Shown: positions 1-7,817, counted from the first letter of the stretch. The stretch is 13,407 bases of DNA from Halieaceae bacterium (GCA_011523115.1 WTHO01000154.1:4181-17587), one strand, 5' to 3'. Notes: generated by a model not told the origin, from the letters alone. Numbers and translations: made by a program.

Positions 1-162
1 GAGTCACTCGAGGCTCGACACGCCGAGCTCCTAGAAATCATAGGTCAGCCCAGCTTTTATGAGCAGTCACCCGAGGAGGTCGCCGCCACATTGACTGCTG
101 TGACGCAGTCCGAGGAGGCGCTGGATCGTGCTCTGGAGCGCTTGATTGAACTGGAGGGGTGA
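1..162 (+). CDS. ABC-F ATPase (Uup-like), C-terminal fragment
   Basis: The window opens inside a gene. Frame 1 reads 53 codons to a TGA at 160-162 and has no start in view. The residues are rich in Glu, Ala and Leu with charged heptad-like spacing. They include a short GQPSFYEQSPEEV stretch followed by a second acidic helix ending in LERLIELEG. This helix-loop-helix, with a 'P-x-F-Y' turn followed by a second coiled-coil helix, is the usual C-terminal domain of Uup/ABC-F proteins. These are soluble twin-ATPase proteins that act on ribosomes or branched DNA intermediates. The ATPase domains lie outside the window, so the family assignment rests only on the tail. It converges on the aminotransferase 23 bp downstream. 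An unrelated coiled-coil protein cannot be excluded. Confidence 0.65.
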   Translation, partial: ESLEARHAELLEIIGQPSFYEQSPEEVAATLTAVTQSEEALDRALERLIELEG

Positions 163-178
163 GTAGCCGAGTGCTACT
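162..178. other. Hairpin between convergent genes, possible weak bidirectional terminator
   Basis: AGTAGC and GCTACT form a perfect 6-bp stem around a 5-base loop (CGAGT). It begins in the last base of the ABC-F stop codon and ends 7 bp before the aminotransferase stop. Its place between two convergent genes suits a terminator. No U-run follows on either strand and the stem is short, so termination is only a possibility. Confidence 0.3.
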
Positions 179-185
179 GAAAACA

Positions 186-1373
186 TCAGAGCACTGCGGC
201 GACCGCCTCCACGACACGGCCAAGATTATTCGCATTCAACCCGGCAATGTTGATGCGGGATGAGTCCAACATGTAGACGGACTGCTCCTCTCTCAACCGT
301 TGGGCTTGCTCGACGCTCAGACCCAAAAACGAGAACATACCGTGCTCGGTGCCAATAAAACCAAAGTCTTGTCCGGTAGCAGTCGTCAGCGCATCTTGGA
401 ACTGACCCCGCAGACCGTTAATACGCTCACAAATTTGGCCAAGCTCTCTCTGCCACGACGATCGCAGCGCTGGCGAGGACAGCACCCGTCCCGCCAACAG
501 CGCACCATGAGCCGGTGGCATCGAGTAAACACGACGTGCCGCAGAGACAGCCTGGCTGGCCATCGCTTCAGCCGCGCGAGCGTCACCACCAACAAAAACC
601 ACCGCACCTGCTCGCTCACGATACAGACCGATATTTTTTGATGACGACACGGCGATAATCATTTCAGGCACACGCTCAAGCACCGTGCGGATGCCCGCGG
701 CATCCTCATCGAGCCCCGCACCCATGCCCTGATAGGCGAAATCAATCATGGGGAGCAGCTGCCGCTCCGCCAGCAACTCTGCCAGCGTCGCCCACTGCTC
801 CTTGGTTGGATCGACGCCACTGGGGTTGTGACAACAACCGTGCAGAAGCACCACGTCCCCTGATCGGGCGTCCTGCAAGTCCGAAATCATCGCGTCAAAA
901 TCGAGGCCTTTCATCTCAGAGGAGTAATAACGATAGGTTTTAAATTGCAGCCCCACTGAACCTATCAGTGGTATGTGAACAGGCCACGTCGGATCACTCA
1001 CCCAGACTGTTGCCGTCGGTGCGGCGGCGTGGAGCACCTCGGCACCCAGCCTGACCGCCCCGCAGCCACCGGGAGTCTGCACCGCCGAGCTCCGGTCACC
1101 CAGGCTGGCCATCCCCACCTCACCCAACACCAATGATCGGATACCCGCCAGATAATCGGGGTCCCCCTGTGGCGGCATATACACTTTGGTTTGCTCTTCG
1201 CTCACCAGCGCCTGCTGAGCTTGCTGCACCGCCTCGAATACCGGACACAAGCCGGTTTCATCCATGTAAACACCCAGCGTCAGATCGACCTTGTCCGGGT
1301 TGGGGTCAGCGCGGCAAGCCGCTGCCAATCCGAGAATGGAGTCAGGCGGGAGCACAGGAAGGGAATCAAACAT
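186..1373 (-). CDS. Aspartate/aromatic amino acid aminotransferase (class I PLP fold)
   Basis: A 395-residue PLP-dependent transaminase of the AspC/TyrB type (cytosolic, 2-oxoglutarate-linked). Landmarks in order: a VDLTLGVYMDE N-terminal segment (29-39), where AspC has 'NLGVGVYKDE'; W130 in the SDPTWPVH segment; CCHNPSG with N183; DFAYQGMGAG with D211 and Y214, which contact the cofactor ring; SSSKN with the Schiff-base lysine K246; RERAG with R254 (cofactor phosphate); and R373 in SSRINIAG (substrate carboxylate). Length matches the family (about 395-400). The reading frame is open upstream to 1442, but the ATG at 1373 gives the normal N terminus (MFDSLPVLPPDSIL), so I start there. The Shine-Dalgarno is weak (GAG). 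The lysine neighbourhood differs slightly from the usual 'SYAKNFGLYNERVG'. Sequence alone does not separate aspartate from tyrosine/phenylalanine preference, so no symbol is given. It is divergent from cmoA. Confidence 0.93.
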   Translation of the reverse strand: MFDSLPVLPPDSILGLAAACRADPNPDKVDLTLGVYMDETGLCPVFEAVQQAQQALVSEEQTKVYMPPQGDPDYLAGIRSLVLGEVGMASLGDRSSAVQTPGGCGAVRLGAEVLHAAAPTATVWVSDPTWPVHIPLIGSVGLQFKTYRYYSSEMKGLDFDAMISDLQDARSGDVVLLHGCCHNPSGVDPTKEQWATLAELLAERQLLPMIDFAYQGMGAGLDEDAAGIRTVLERVPEMIIAVSSSKNIGLYRERAGAVVFVGGDARAAEAMASQAVSAARRVYSMPPAHGALLAGRVLSSPALRSSWQRELGQICERINGLRGQFQDALTTATGQDFGFIGTEHGMFSFLGLSVEQAQRLREEQSVYMLDSSRINIAGLNANNLGRVVEAVAAVL

Positions 1374-1412
1374 GGCGAATACTCGGGGCCGTGGGATCAA
1401 GCAGAGCGCGAG

Positions 1413-1442
1413 AGTATGCGTGACGAACCAAGGGCCCCACAA
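1413..1442 (-). promoter_or_regulatory. Candidate promoter for the aminotransferase (weak)
   Basis: On the minus strand TTGTGG (1442-1437) and CATACT (1418-1413) are separated by 18 bp. They match the sigma70 consensus at 3 of 6 and 4 of 6 positions. Transcription would begin about 33 bp before the ATG at 1373. This lies in the 114-bp divergent gap with cmoA. No better pair was found there on either strand, and none convincing for cmoA. The evidence is only pattern matching. Confidence 0.22.
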
Positions 1443-1487
1443 GCCCTGCTATGCTTTGCCAACCTCGTTTTATCGCACGATCACGCC

Positions 1488-2288
1488 ATGCCCGAAGATC
1501 ATCCAGACACCCCCTCTGCAGACAACGCCAACGCTGGCAGGTCTCGAGAAACTGTGCAGGCCGGTGGCCGCGATCAGCTCTTCGCATCCCCCCTTTCCGA
1601 TCAGGGCTTATTTCGCTTCGACGCATCGGTCGCCTCGGTTTTTCCGGACATGATCAACCGGTCGGTACCGGGCTATGCCACCGTCGTGGGCATGACTGGC
1701 ACCCTTGCTGCTCAGCATGCCCGCCCGGACTCGCAGATTTATGACTTGGGTTGCTCATGGGGAGCGTCGTTGCTGTCAGCTGCGCGCGAGCCGGCCTGTG
1801 ATCGGTGCGCTCTCATCGGTATCGATAACTCCGAGGCCATGGTCGAGCAGGCAGGCATATATTTGGGAGAATTCCCCGAAGCAGCGCGGATTCAACTCCG
1901 ACATGCCGACGTGTTGAACACCCCGCTCGAGAACGCCAGCGTGGTGATCATGAATTACACGTTGCAATTCATCCCGATTCACGAGCGAGAGACGTTACTC
2001 CGACGCATCCGCGAAGCCATGATGCCCGGTGATGTATTCATCCTGTCGGAGAAACTCACCCTGGCAGACCAGCGTCTGAATGAATACCTCATTGATCTGC
2101 ATCATGAGTTCAAGCGTCAACAGGGATACAGCGACCTCGAGATCGCCCAGAAGCGACAAGCACTCGAGGATGTGCTGGTGCCCGAGACGCGCGAGGCACA
2201 TGTTGCGCGCTTACACGCCGTAGGATTCAGTCGGTGCGACGTCTGGTTCCAGTGTCTGAACTTCGCGTCACTGATCGCCATCGCATGA
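1488..2288 (+). CDS. cmoA: Carboxy-S-adenosyl-L-methionine synthase CmoA
   Basis: A soluble Rossmann-fold enzyme that turns SAM plus prephenate into carboxy-SAM (Cx-SAM), the donor used by CmoB. The 266 residues include the family signature VFPDMINRSVPGY (51-63), the nucleotide-binding YDLGCSWGAS (85-94), the acidic loop GIDNSEAM (111-118), and ENASVVIMNYTLQF (148-161). Then come SEKLTLAD, HHEFKRQQGYSDLEIAQKR (205-223, the region that helps recognise the carboxyl group) and the C-terminal DVWFQCLNFASL. Similarity to E. coli CmoA is evident along its whole length. With ATG 1488 the protein is about 20 residues longer than E. coli CmoA (247), and no Shine-Dalgarno precedes it. A GTG at 1554 would give 244 residues and a family-like N terminus, so the start is uncertain. 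The stop overlaps the cmoB start (ATGA). Confidence 0.96.
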   Translation: MPEDHPDTPSADNANAGRSRETVQAGGRDQLFASPLSDQGLFRFDASVASVFPDMINRSVPGYATVVGMTGTLAAQHARPDSQIYDLGCSWGASLLSAAREPACDRCALIGIDNSEAMVEQAGIYLGEFPEAARIQLRHADVLNTPLENASVVIMNYTLQFIPIHERETLLRRIREAMMPGDVFILSEKLTLADQRLNEYLIDLHHEFKRQQGYSDLEIAQKRQALEDVLVPETREAHVARLHAVGFSRCDVWFQCLNFASLIAIA

Positions 2289-3301
2289 CATCGTCCGCTG
2301 CACCGGCAACCAAACTGCCGCCGGAGCTGGTCAGCGACTGGCAAGCGCTGGAGTCACGCTGGATAGATGGACCGCTCTCAGAATGGCGGGCGCTGTTGCC
2401 CGAACAATTCAATACGGGACTCTCGCCGGCGCGCTACGGCGATCTCCCTCGCTGGCGGGAGGCCATCGCGAACCTACCGCCGCTCCCTACAGCGGGCATA
2501 GAGCTGAATGCTGCTCGGGTGGGCATATCCGGCTCCGTCTCAACCGAAACTTTGGACACCTTGCATACCGCCTTAATGGGGCTTCACCCCTGGCGCAAAG
2601 GGCCTTTTGAGCTGTGCGGGTTGCACGTCGATACCGAGTGGCGGTCTGATTGGAAATGGGAACGCCTGGCGGGCGCGATCGCGCCGCTTCGAGGTCGGCG
2701 TGTGCTCGACGTGGGCTGCGGCAACGGCTACCACTGCTGGCGTATGCTGGGTTCGGGGGCGGCCGAGGTCATCGGGGTCGATCCGACACCGCTCTTCGTT
2801 CTGCAGTTCAAGGCGCTACAGCACTATTTGCGACAGCAATGCATTCACGTACTACCCGTGACGCTGGAAGCCATACCAGAACACCTGCCCGTCTTCGACA
2901 CCGTGTTTTCGATGGGTGTGCTTTACCATCGCCGGAACCCCATGGAACACCTAGTGAGCTTGCGGCGCAAACTCGCTCCAGAAGGTCAACTGGTGCTGGA
3001 AACACTGGTCATTGAAGGAGACGAAAATGCCCTCCTCGAGCCCAACGGCCGCTATGCGCGAATGGGCAATGTCTGGCAGTTGCCAAGCCCCGGTCTGGCC
3101 GCACGCTGGCTAGCCCTGGCGGGGTTCAGTCGGGTAGAGATTATCGATGTCGGGCAAACGTCTCTGGAAGAGCAACGAAGGACTCCCTGGATGACTTTCC
3201 ACTCGCTGGCACAGTTTCTCGACCCTGATGACCCCGGGCTCACAATTGAGGGTTTGCCTGCGCCGCGGCGCGCCATTCTCACTGCTGAGCTGCTGCCCTG
3301 A
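2285..3301 (+). CDS. cmoB: tRNA U34 carboxymethyltransferase CmoB
   Basis: Transfers the carboxymethyl group of Cx-SAM to 5-hydroxyuridine at tRNA position 34, giving cmo5U, which broadens wobble decoding. The protein has 338 residues (E. coli 323). Motifs: HPWRKGPF (101-108), DTEWRSDWKW (116-125), the methyltransferase motif I VLDVGCGNGYH (140-150), the acidic GVDPTPLF (164-171), FSMGVLYHRRNP (208-219), LVLETLVI (236-243), a GRYARMGNVWQLPSP segment (255-269) and the C-terminal RRTPWMTFHSLAQFLDP (298-314). The N-terminal helical region (1-95) is typical of the family. The ATG at 2285 overlaps the cmoA TGA by four bases. This suggests translational coupling, so that donor synthesis and use are made together. 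The gene converges on lon with a 50-bp gap. Confidence 0.97.
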   Translation: MTSSAAPATKLPPELVSDWQALESRWIDGPLSEWRALLPEQFNTGLSPARYGDLPRWREAIANLPPLPTAGIELNAARVGISGSVSTETLDTLHTALMGLHPWRKGPFELCGLHVDTEWRSDWKWERLAGAIAPLRGRRVLDVGCGNGYHCWRMLGSGAAEVIGVDPTPLFVLQFKALQHYLRQQCIHVLPVTLEAIPEHLPVFDTVFSMGVLYHRRNPMEHLVSLRRKLAPEGQLVLETLVIEGDENALLEPNGRYARMGNVWQLPSPGLAARWLALAGFSRVEIIDVGQTSLEEQRRTPWMTFHSLAQFLDPDDPGLTIEGLPAPRRAILTAELLP

Positions 3302-3351
3302 GCGTCATGGCAACTGCCGCGATACCCCACAGGGCGGACTCCCGCGCGGGG

Positions 3352-5802
3352 TCAATGCAATTGCTGCCGTTCTGAGGAGTCTTCAAACACGATATCGAAG
3401 ACCTCCCGAAAACTTCGAACAAAGTGCACCGTAATACCCGCTCGCAGATAATCAGGCAAAACCTCATAGTCGCCCTTGTTCACCAACGGCAAAATCACCT
3501 CGGTAATTTTCGCGCGGCGGGCAGCAATGATCTTTTCGCGAATACCGCCCACCGCCAATACCTGACCGGTCAGTGTGAGCTCACCTGTCATCGCGAGCGG
3601 CCTCGGTAATCGCTCACCGCGCGCCAGCGATACCAGTGCGGTCGCCATCGTGATGCCAGCACTCGGCCCATCCTTTGGCGTGGCACCCTCGGGTACATGG
3701 AGATGCACCATGGACATATCGAAAAAGTCGCTCTCGCAACCAAAATCCCTCAAATGCGCTACAACGAAACTATGGGCAATCTCGGCGCTCTCCTTCATTA
3801 CCTCGCCCAGCTGTCCCGTTAACTTGAAGCCGCGATGCAGTGTATGAATTTTTGAGGACTCAATGCTCAGGGTCGCACCGCCCATTGCCGTCCAGGCCAG
3901 CCCGGTGACCACGCCCCTACCTCGTTGAGCGCGCTCCGGCTTGAAGCGAGCTTGACCAAGAATTTCTTCCACCTCTCGCTTGCCAATGCGCTCCCGTGCC
4001 GTGTCCTTTTCCACCATTTTGAGAATGGACGCCCGCACCAGCGCGCTGAGCCGCTTCTCCAGTCCCCGTACGCCGGCCTCCCGACTGTAGGCATCGATGA
4101 CCAAACGGATGGCAGCATCATTAATACGAATCTGGCTGGCTTTTGCGCCGTGACGGTCGAGTAACTTGGGCCAGAGATGGTTTTTAGCAATCGCCAGTTT
4201 CTCCTCGGCGATATACCCTGACAGGCGTATCTCCTCCATGCGATCAAGAAGCGGCCCGGGGATCGTATCGAGTTGATTGGCAGTGCAAACAAACAGCACT
4301 TTGGAGAGATCCACGCGCAGGTCGAGGTAGTGATCCAGAAACTCGCTGTTTTGCTCGGGATCCAGTACTTCGAGTAACGCCGAGGCCGGGTCTCCTTGAA
4401 ATGACGCGCCAATCTTGTCTATCTCGTCGAGCATGATCACCGGGTTGGCCACCTCAACGTCCTTCAGGGCCTGCACCAGCTTGCCCGGCATCGCTCCCAC
4501 GTAGGTCCGCCGGTGGCCTTTTATCTCAGCCTCGTCGCGCATCCCCCCCAAACTAAATCGATAAAACTTGCGATTCAGCGCAGCAGCAATGGACTTCCCG
4601 ATGCTGGTCTTGCCCACCCCGGGCGGGCCAACCAGGAGTAGGATGGATCCATCAATACTGCCCTTGAAGGCGCCCACAGCCAGGAACTCCGTAATTCGGG
4701 CCTTCACGTCCTCGAGACCATCGTGGTGCGCCTCAAGTGCGGCGCGCGCCTGCTTCAGGTCCAGATTGTCTTCCGAGTACACACCCCATGGGACCGAAGT
4801 TGCCCAGTCGAGATAGTTCCGGGTCACCCCATACTCCGGAGATCCGGACTCCAACACCTTCAGCTTGCCCAATTCTTCCTCAATCCGATCCATGACTTTC
4901 TGAGGGGGATGCAGTTGCTCCAGACGCTGCTGGAAACGCTCTAGATCCGAGGTGTTGTCGTCCTTGGAGATTCCCAGCTCTTTTTCGATGACCTTCATCT
5001 GCTCTCGCAGGAAGAATTCACGCTGATTGGCAGAGACCTTTTCGTTGACCTGAGTGCTGATTTGCCCCTGCAGTGTGGCAACTTCTTTCTCCCGCTTGAG
5101 GAGTTCTAAAACCTTGGTCATGCGCTGTGTTAAGGGCAGCGTCTCCAGCACCTCCTGTAACTGATCCCCCCCCGCGGTGGTCAGCGCGGCGGCAAAATCA
5201 GCCAAAAGGCTGGGCTGATTCGGGTTGAACTGACCGATATGCTGCTTCAGCTCCTCGCTGTAGAGGGGATTGAGGGGCAGCAACTCCTTGATCGCGGCAA
5301 TGATTGCCATCGCGTACGCCTTGACCTCATCACTGTCGCGATCACCCTGACTTGATGGGTATTCAACCTGCGCGACCAGCGGGCCCGCCTCGTTGAGCCA
5401 GCGCACAATGCGGAAACGACGCAACCCCTGTGCAAGAAACTGTCCGCCGTGTTCGGCCATTGGCGGCCGGTGCAACCGCACCACGCATCCGGTCGTTGGA
5501 AACTGCTCAGCGCTAGCCTTGCCCGGGTCGGGCTCATCCACGAAGGCCAGTCCAAGCAGGCCAGAGCCCTGTTGCGCAATCGCATCCAGCGTGGCCTGCC
5601 AGTTATCCGGGTTGAAGGAAACAGGTTGCACTTGTCCGGGGAAAAACGGCCGACCGGGTAGCGGTAACAGCACGAGCGTATCGGGCAGGACATCATCAGC
5701 GAGCGCCGGAGCAGCATGGTCATGCTGTTGCTCTGGTGGCAAAACCTCGGGCTCTAGGTCTTCGTGCTGGTTCACGCTGTCATCTCCGCTCTGGCAGGGC
5801 AT
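3352..5802 (-). CDS. lon: ATP-dependent Lon protease (endopeptidase La family)
   Basis: A cytosolic AAA+ serine protease of 816 residues that degrades damaged and regulatory proteins. It has an N-terminal LON substrate domain (about 41-240, opening with LVLLPLPGRPFFPGQ), then a coiled-coil linker (240-345). The AAA+ module has Walker A GPPGVGKTS (K398), pore loop FSLGGMRDE with GHRRTYVGAMPG, and Walker B VIMLDEID (D459/E460). The protease domain has the catalytic Ser in KDGPSAG (S714) and Lys in GGIREKIIA (K757). The 43-residue Ser-Lys spacing equals that of E. coli. Residues 11-36 are an acidic, His/Pro/Gln-rich extension of unknown role. A Shine-Dalgarno-like AGGAAAGG (5815-5808) supports the ATG at 5802. 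A sigma32-type promoter lies just upstream. The gene is not beside clpX, so it may be a second Lon (compare Pseudomonas AsrA) rather than the canonical copy. The symbol marks the family only. Confidence 0.95.
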   Translation of the reverse strand: MPCQSGDDSVNQHEDLEPEVLPPEQQHDHAAPALADDVLPDTLVLLPLPGRPFFPGQVQPVSFNPDNWQATLDAIAQQGSGLLGLAFVDEPDPGKASAEQFPTTGCVVRLHRPPMAEHGGQFLAQGLRRFRIVRWLNEAGPLVAQVEYPSSQGDRDSDEVKAYAMAIIAAIKELLPLNPLYSEELKQHIGQFNPNQPSLLADFAAALTTAGGDQLQEVLETLPLTQRMTKVLELLKREKEVATLQGQISTQVNEKVSANQREFFLREQMKVIEKELGISKDDNTSDLERFQQRLEQLHPPQKVMDRIEEELGKLKVLESGSPEYGVTRNYLDWATSVPWGVYSEDNLDLKQARAALEAHHDGLEDVKARITEFLAVGAFKGSIDGSILLLVGPPGVGKTSIGKSIAAALNRKFYRFSLGGMRDEAEIKGHRRTYVGAMPGKLVQALKDVEVANPVIMLDEIDKIGASFQGDPASALLEVLDPEQNSEFLDHYLDLRVDLSKVLFVCTANQLDTIPGPLLDRMEEIRLSGYIAEEKLAIAKNHLWPKLLDRHGAKASQIRINDAAIRLVIDAYSREAGVRGLEKRLSALVRASILKMVEKDTARERIGKREVEEILGQARFKPERAQRGRGVVTGLAWTAMGGATLSIESSKIHTLHRGFKLTGQLGEVMKESAEIAHSFVVAHLRDFGCESDFFDMSMVHLHVPEGATPKDGPSAGITMATALVSLARGERLPRPLAMTGELTLTGQVLAVGGIREKIIAARRAKITEVILPLVNKGDYEVLPDYLRAGITVHFVRSFREVFDIVFEDSSERQQLH

Positions 5803-5823
5803 TAAGCCCTTTCCTGAATGCAG

Positions 5824-5852
5824 AAATGGGGGTGCAACCGCCGCTTTTCAAG
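5824..5852 (-). promoter_or_regulatory. Sigma32 (RpoH) heat-shock promoter of lon
   Basis: On the minus strand CTTGAAA (5852-5846) is followed by a 14-bp spacer and then CCCCATTT (5831-5824). The RpoH consensus is CTTGAAA, 11-16 bp, CCCCATNT, so both boxes match at every defined position with allowed spacing. The -10 box ends 21 bp before the lon ATG. That implies a very short leader of about 15 bases containing the AGGAAAGG ribosome-binding site. lon is a classic member of the heat-shock regulon, so position and gene agree. This is the strongest regulatory site in the window. Confidence 0.85.
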
Positions 5853-5937
5853 CCAGCGCATTTCTCAAGCCCATCGTGGGTGCGAGGGGGAGTCTGGAAG
5901 TGGCAGAGACGGACGACGAGCCTCAGCTCGCCTCGTG

Positions 5938-5956
5938 GGGTCGCTCAAGGCGACCC
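5938..5956. other. Perfect 7-bp hairpin between DUF1820 and lon
   Basis: GGGTCGC and GCGACCC pair around a 5-base loop (TCAAG on the + strand). The hairpin begins 13 bp after the DUF1820 stop and lies upstream of the lon promoter in the direction of transcription. The next bases (5916-5937) contain a second, weaker ACGAG/CTCGT pairing. No U-run follows, so it is not a standard intrinsic terminator. It could reduce read-through from DUF1820 into lon or protect the 3' end of the DUF1820 message. Confidence 0.4.
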
Positions 5957-5968
5957 GGTCAGCAAAGG

Positions 5969-6307
5969 TTAGTCGTCAATTGAAGAAGGCGCTGCACCCT
6001 GTGGGGGCACCGGGAACGGCGCGATTTTGGCGCCTCCACCTTCCGAGATGCGGGCCGCGCCCTCTTTGTCCACCTCGTCGATGCGGACGATAGACTGCAG
6101 TGGGATATAGCTTCGCTTGACACCGGCGAACTCATTCTTGAGTTTCTCCTCTCCGGGGTCTACCAGAATCTGGGACCTCTCGCCAAACACCAATTCCTCA
6201 ATCTCTACAAAACCCCACATGTCGCTTTGGTAAATCTGACGCGCGAAGACTTCGTATACCTGTCCACCGTTATGGAAAATGACTTTGTAAGTGGGTTGAG
6301 AGGACAT
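5969..6307 (-). CDS. DUF1820 family protein
   Basis: A small soluble protein of 112 residues, found as a conserved uncharacterised family in gammaproteobacteria. Recognisable parts are the N-terminal YKVIFHNGGQVYEVFAR (7-23), QSDMWGFVEIEELVFGE (27-43), LVDPGEEKLKNEF (48-60) and YIPLQSIVRIDEVDKEG (67-83). A disordered Gly/Pro/Ala-rich tail ends in SSIDD. The fold looks like short beta strands with no membrane segment, signal peptide or catalytic motif. The open frame continues to 6490, but the ATG at 6307 fits the family length (about 105-115) and has GGGAA upstream, so I start there. It lies 166 bp upstream of lon on the same strand and is divergent from miaB. Its function is unknown. Confidence 0.85.
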   Translation of the reverse strand: MSSQPTYKVIFHNGGQVYEVFARQIYQSDMWGFVEIEELVFGERSQILVDPGEEKLKNEFAGVKRSYIPLQSIVRIDEVDKEGAARISEGGGAKIAPFPVPPQGAAPSSIDD

Positions 6308-6408
6308 GCTGGTTCCCGCTGGGCCGTGGTGCTGGAGGAAAAGGGCCGGAATGGTAACACTTTGCGCACAAAGCTCCACCTTAGAGTAAAAACTGCCCGA
6401 GCAGGCGC

Positions 6409-6414
6409 TATACT
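6409..6414 (+). promoter_or_regulatory. Candidate -10 element upstream of miaB
   Basis: TATACT followed by a GC-rich discriminator (CCGCGCCC) lies 56 bp before the miaB ATG in the 163-bp divergent gap with DUF1820. It matches the sigma70 -10 consensus at 5 of 6 positions. No acceptable -35 box occurs at 16-18 bp spacing. A second -10-like TATGAT sits at 6445-6450, also without a -35. The discriminator resembles those of growth-rate-controlled promoters, but that is inference. Confidence 0.35.
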
Positions 6415-6470
6415 CCGCGCCCACCGGACATAAACCTGAGACGCTATGATCAATCTCATGTGGAATATTT

Positions 6471-7817
6471 ATGAGTGACTCAGTGACCAAGAAGCTGTTT
6501 GTGGAGACACACGGCTGTCAGATGAATGAATACGACTCGGCGCGAATGGCCGACCTGTTGGGTGAGAGTCATGGCCTGGAACCCACTGATTCAGCCGATG
6601 ACGCCGACATTCTTCTGCTCAACACGTGTTCGATTCGAGAAAAGGCGCAGGAGAAGGTTTTCCACCAATTAGGGCGCTGGAAGCACCTGAAACAAAAGAA
6701 GCCCGATCTGATTATCGGCGTAGGCGGCTGTGTTGCCAGTCAAGAGGGCGCAGAAATCGGTAAGCGAGCCCCCTACGTCGATCTGATATTTGGGCCACAA
6801 ACATTGCATCGTCTGCCGGAAATGATTGAGGTGCGTCGTCAGGGCGAGCCAATGGTCGTCGATGTCAGCTTTCCGGAAATCGAAAAATTTGATCGCCTGC
6901 CTGAGCCCAGTGTTGAGGGGCCTACAGCCTTCGTCTCTATCATGGAGGGTTGTAGCAAGTACTGCACTTTCTGTGTGGTGCCCTACACACGCGGTGAGGA
7001 AGTGTCCCGTCCGGTGGATGATGTGATTGCCGAGGTGGCGGGTCTCGCAGAGCGAGGCGTCAAGGAAGTCAATCTGTTGGGGCAAAATGTCAATGCTTAC
7101 CGAGGGCGGAACCACCTTGCCGAGACGGTAGACTTCGCCGACCTGCTACAACTTGTGAATCTGGTGCCGGGCATTGAGCGGATTCGCTACACGACCTCTC
7201 ATCCTGTGGAGTTCACGGATGCGATCGTGGCCTGCTACGCCGAGATCCCCGCACTGGTTGACCATCTCCACTTACCCGTGCAAAGCGGCTCAGACCGGAT
7301 TCTGATGGCCATGAAGCGTGGACATACAGTGCTGGAATACAAGGCGACAATCCGGGCGCTGCGCAAGATTCGCCCCAATATCTCACTCTCCTCCGACTTC
7401 ATCATCGGTTTCCCAGGCGAGACTGAGACAGATTTCGCCGCCACCATGAAATTGATAGAAGACATTGGCTTTGATACCTCCTTCAGCTTTATCTACAGCG
7501 CCCGTCCCGGCACGCCGGCAGCAGAACTGCGCGATGAAGTCCCAGAGACAGTCAAAAAACAGCGACTGCACATTCTTCAAGCTCGGATTGCACAGCAAGC
7601 GCAGCAGATCTCAGAATCGATGGTCGGCACGCAGCAACGCATACTCGTCACCGGGCCCGCGAAAAAAGATCCCGGACAGCTATCGGGGCGCACGGAAAAT
7701 AACCGGGTCGTGAATTTCGCGTGTGACAACGGCGCCCTGATTGGCCAGTTTACTGAGGTTGAAATCATGGCGGCCTATACCAACTCACTGCTCGGGCGCC
7801 AGATCGAGTCCTGCTAG
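6471..7817 (+). CDS. miaB: tRNA-2-methylthio-N6-dimethylallyladenosine synthase MiaB
   Basis: A cytosolic radical-SAM methylthiotransferase that converts i6A37 to ms2i6A37 in tRNAs reading codons that start with U. The 448 residues hold three expected domains. The UPF0004 domain (about 7-125) has auxiliary-cluster cysteines C16 (HGCQMNE), C53 ([10 protein letters not shown]) and C87 (GGCVAS). The radical-SAM domain has the CxxxCxxC motif CSKYCTFC (C161, C165, C168), then [22 protein letters not shown] and LHLPVQSGS. The C-terminal TRAM RNA-binding domain covers about 380-443 ([13 protein letters not shown]). All six cluster ligands are present, so the enzyme looks intact. The ATG at 6471 follows a moderate TGGA Shine-Dalgarno with 6-base spacing. 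It heads the run leading to ybeZ-ybeY-corC-lnt. Confidence 0.98.
   Translation: MSDSVTKKLFVETHGCQMNEYDSARMADLLGESHGLEPTDSADDADILLLNTCSIREKAQEKVFHQLGRWKHLKQKKPDLIIGVGGCVASQEGAEIGKRAPYVDLIFGPQTLHRLPEMIEVRRQGEPMVVDVSFPEIEKFDRLPEPSVEGPTAFVSIMEGCSKYCTFCVVPYTRGEEVSRPVDDVIAEVAGLAERGVKEVNLLGQNVNAYRGRNHLAETVDFADLLQLVNLVPGIERIRYTTSHPVEFTDAIVACYAEIPALVDHLHLPVQSGSDRILMAMKRGHTVLEYKATIRALRKIRPNISLSSDFIIGFPGETETDFAATMKLIEDIGFDTSFSFIYSARPGTPAAELRDEVPETVKKQRLHILQARIAQQAQQISESMVGTQQRILVTGPAKKDPGQLSGRTENNRVVNFACDNGALIGQFTEVEIMAAYTNSLLGRQIESC

Noticed and set aside
1366..1653. Small open frames in the aminotransferase-cmoA divergent gap
   Set aside because: They overlap recognised genes, are low in complexity or lack a ribosome-binding site, and show no family resemblance.
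3337..3353. GC-rich inverted repeat between cmoB and lon stops as an intrinsic terminator
   Set aside because: The stem is 6 bp with one G-T pair and no U-run follows on either strand. It also overlaps the lon stop codon.
5393..5983. 196-residue open frame opposite the start of lon
   Set aside because: It is antisense to strongly conserved lon codons, rich in Ser/Gly/Arg as expected of a shadow frame, and has no recognisable domain.
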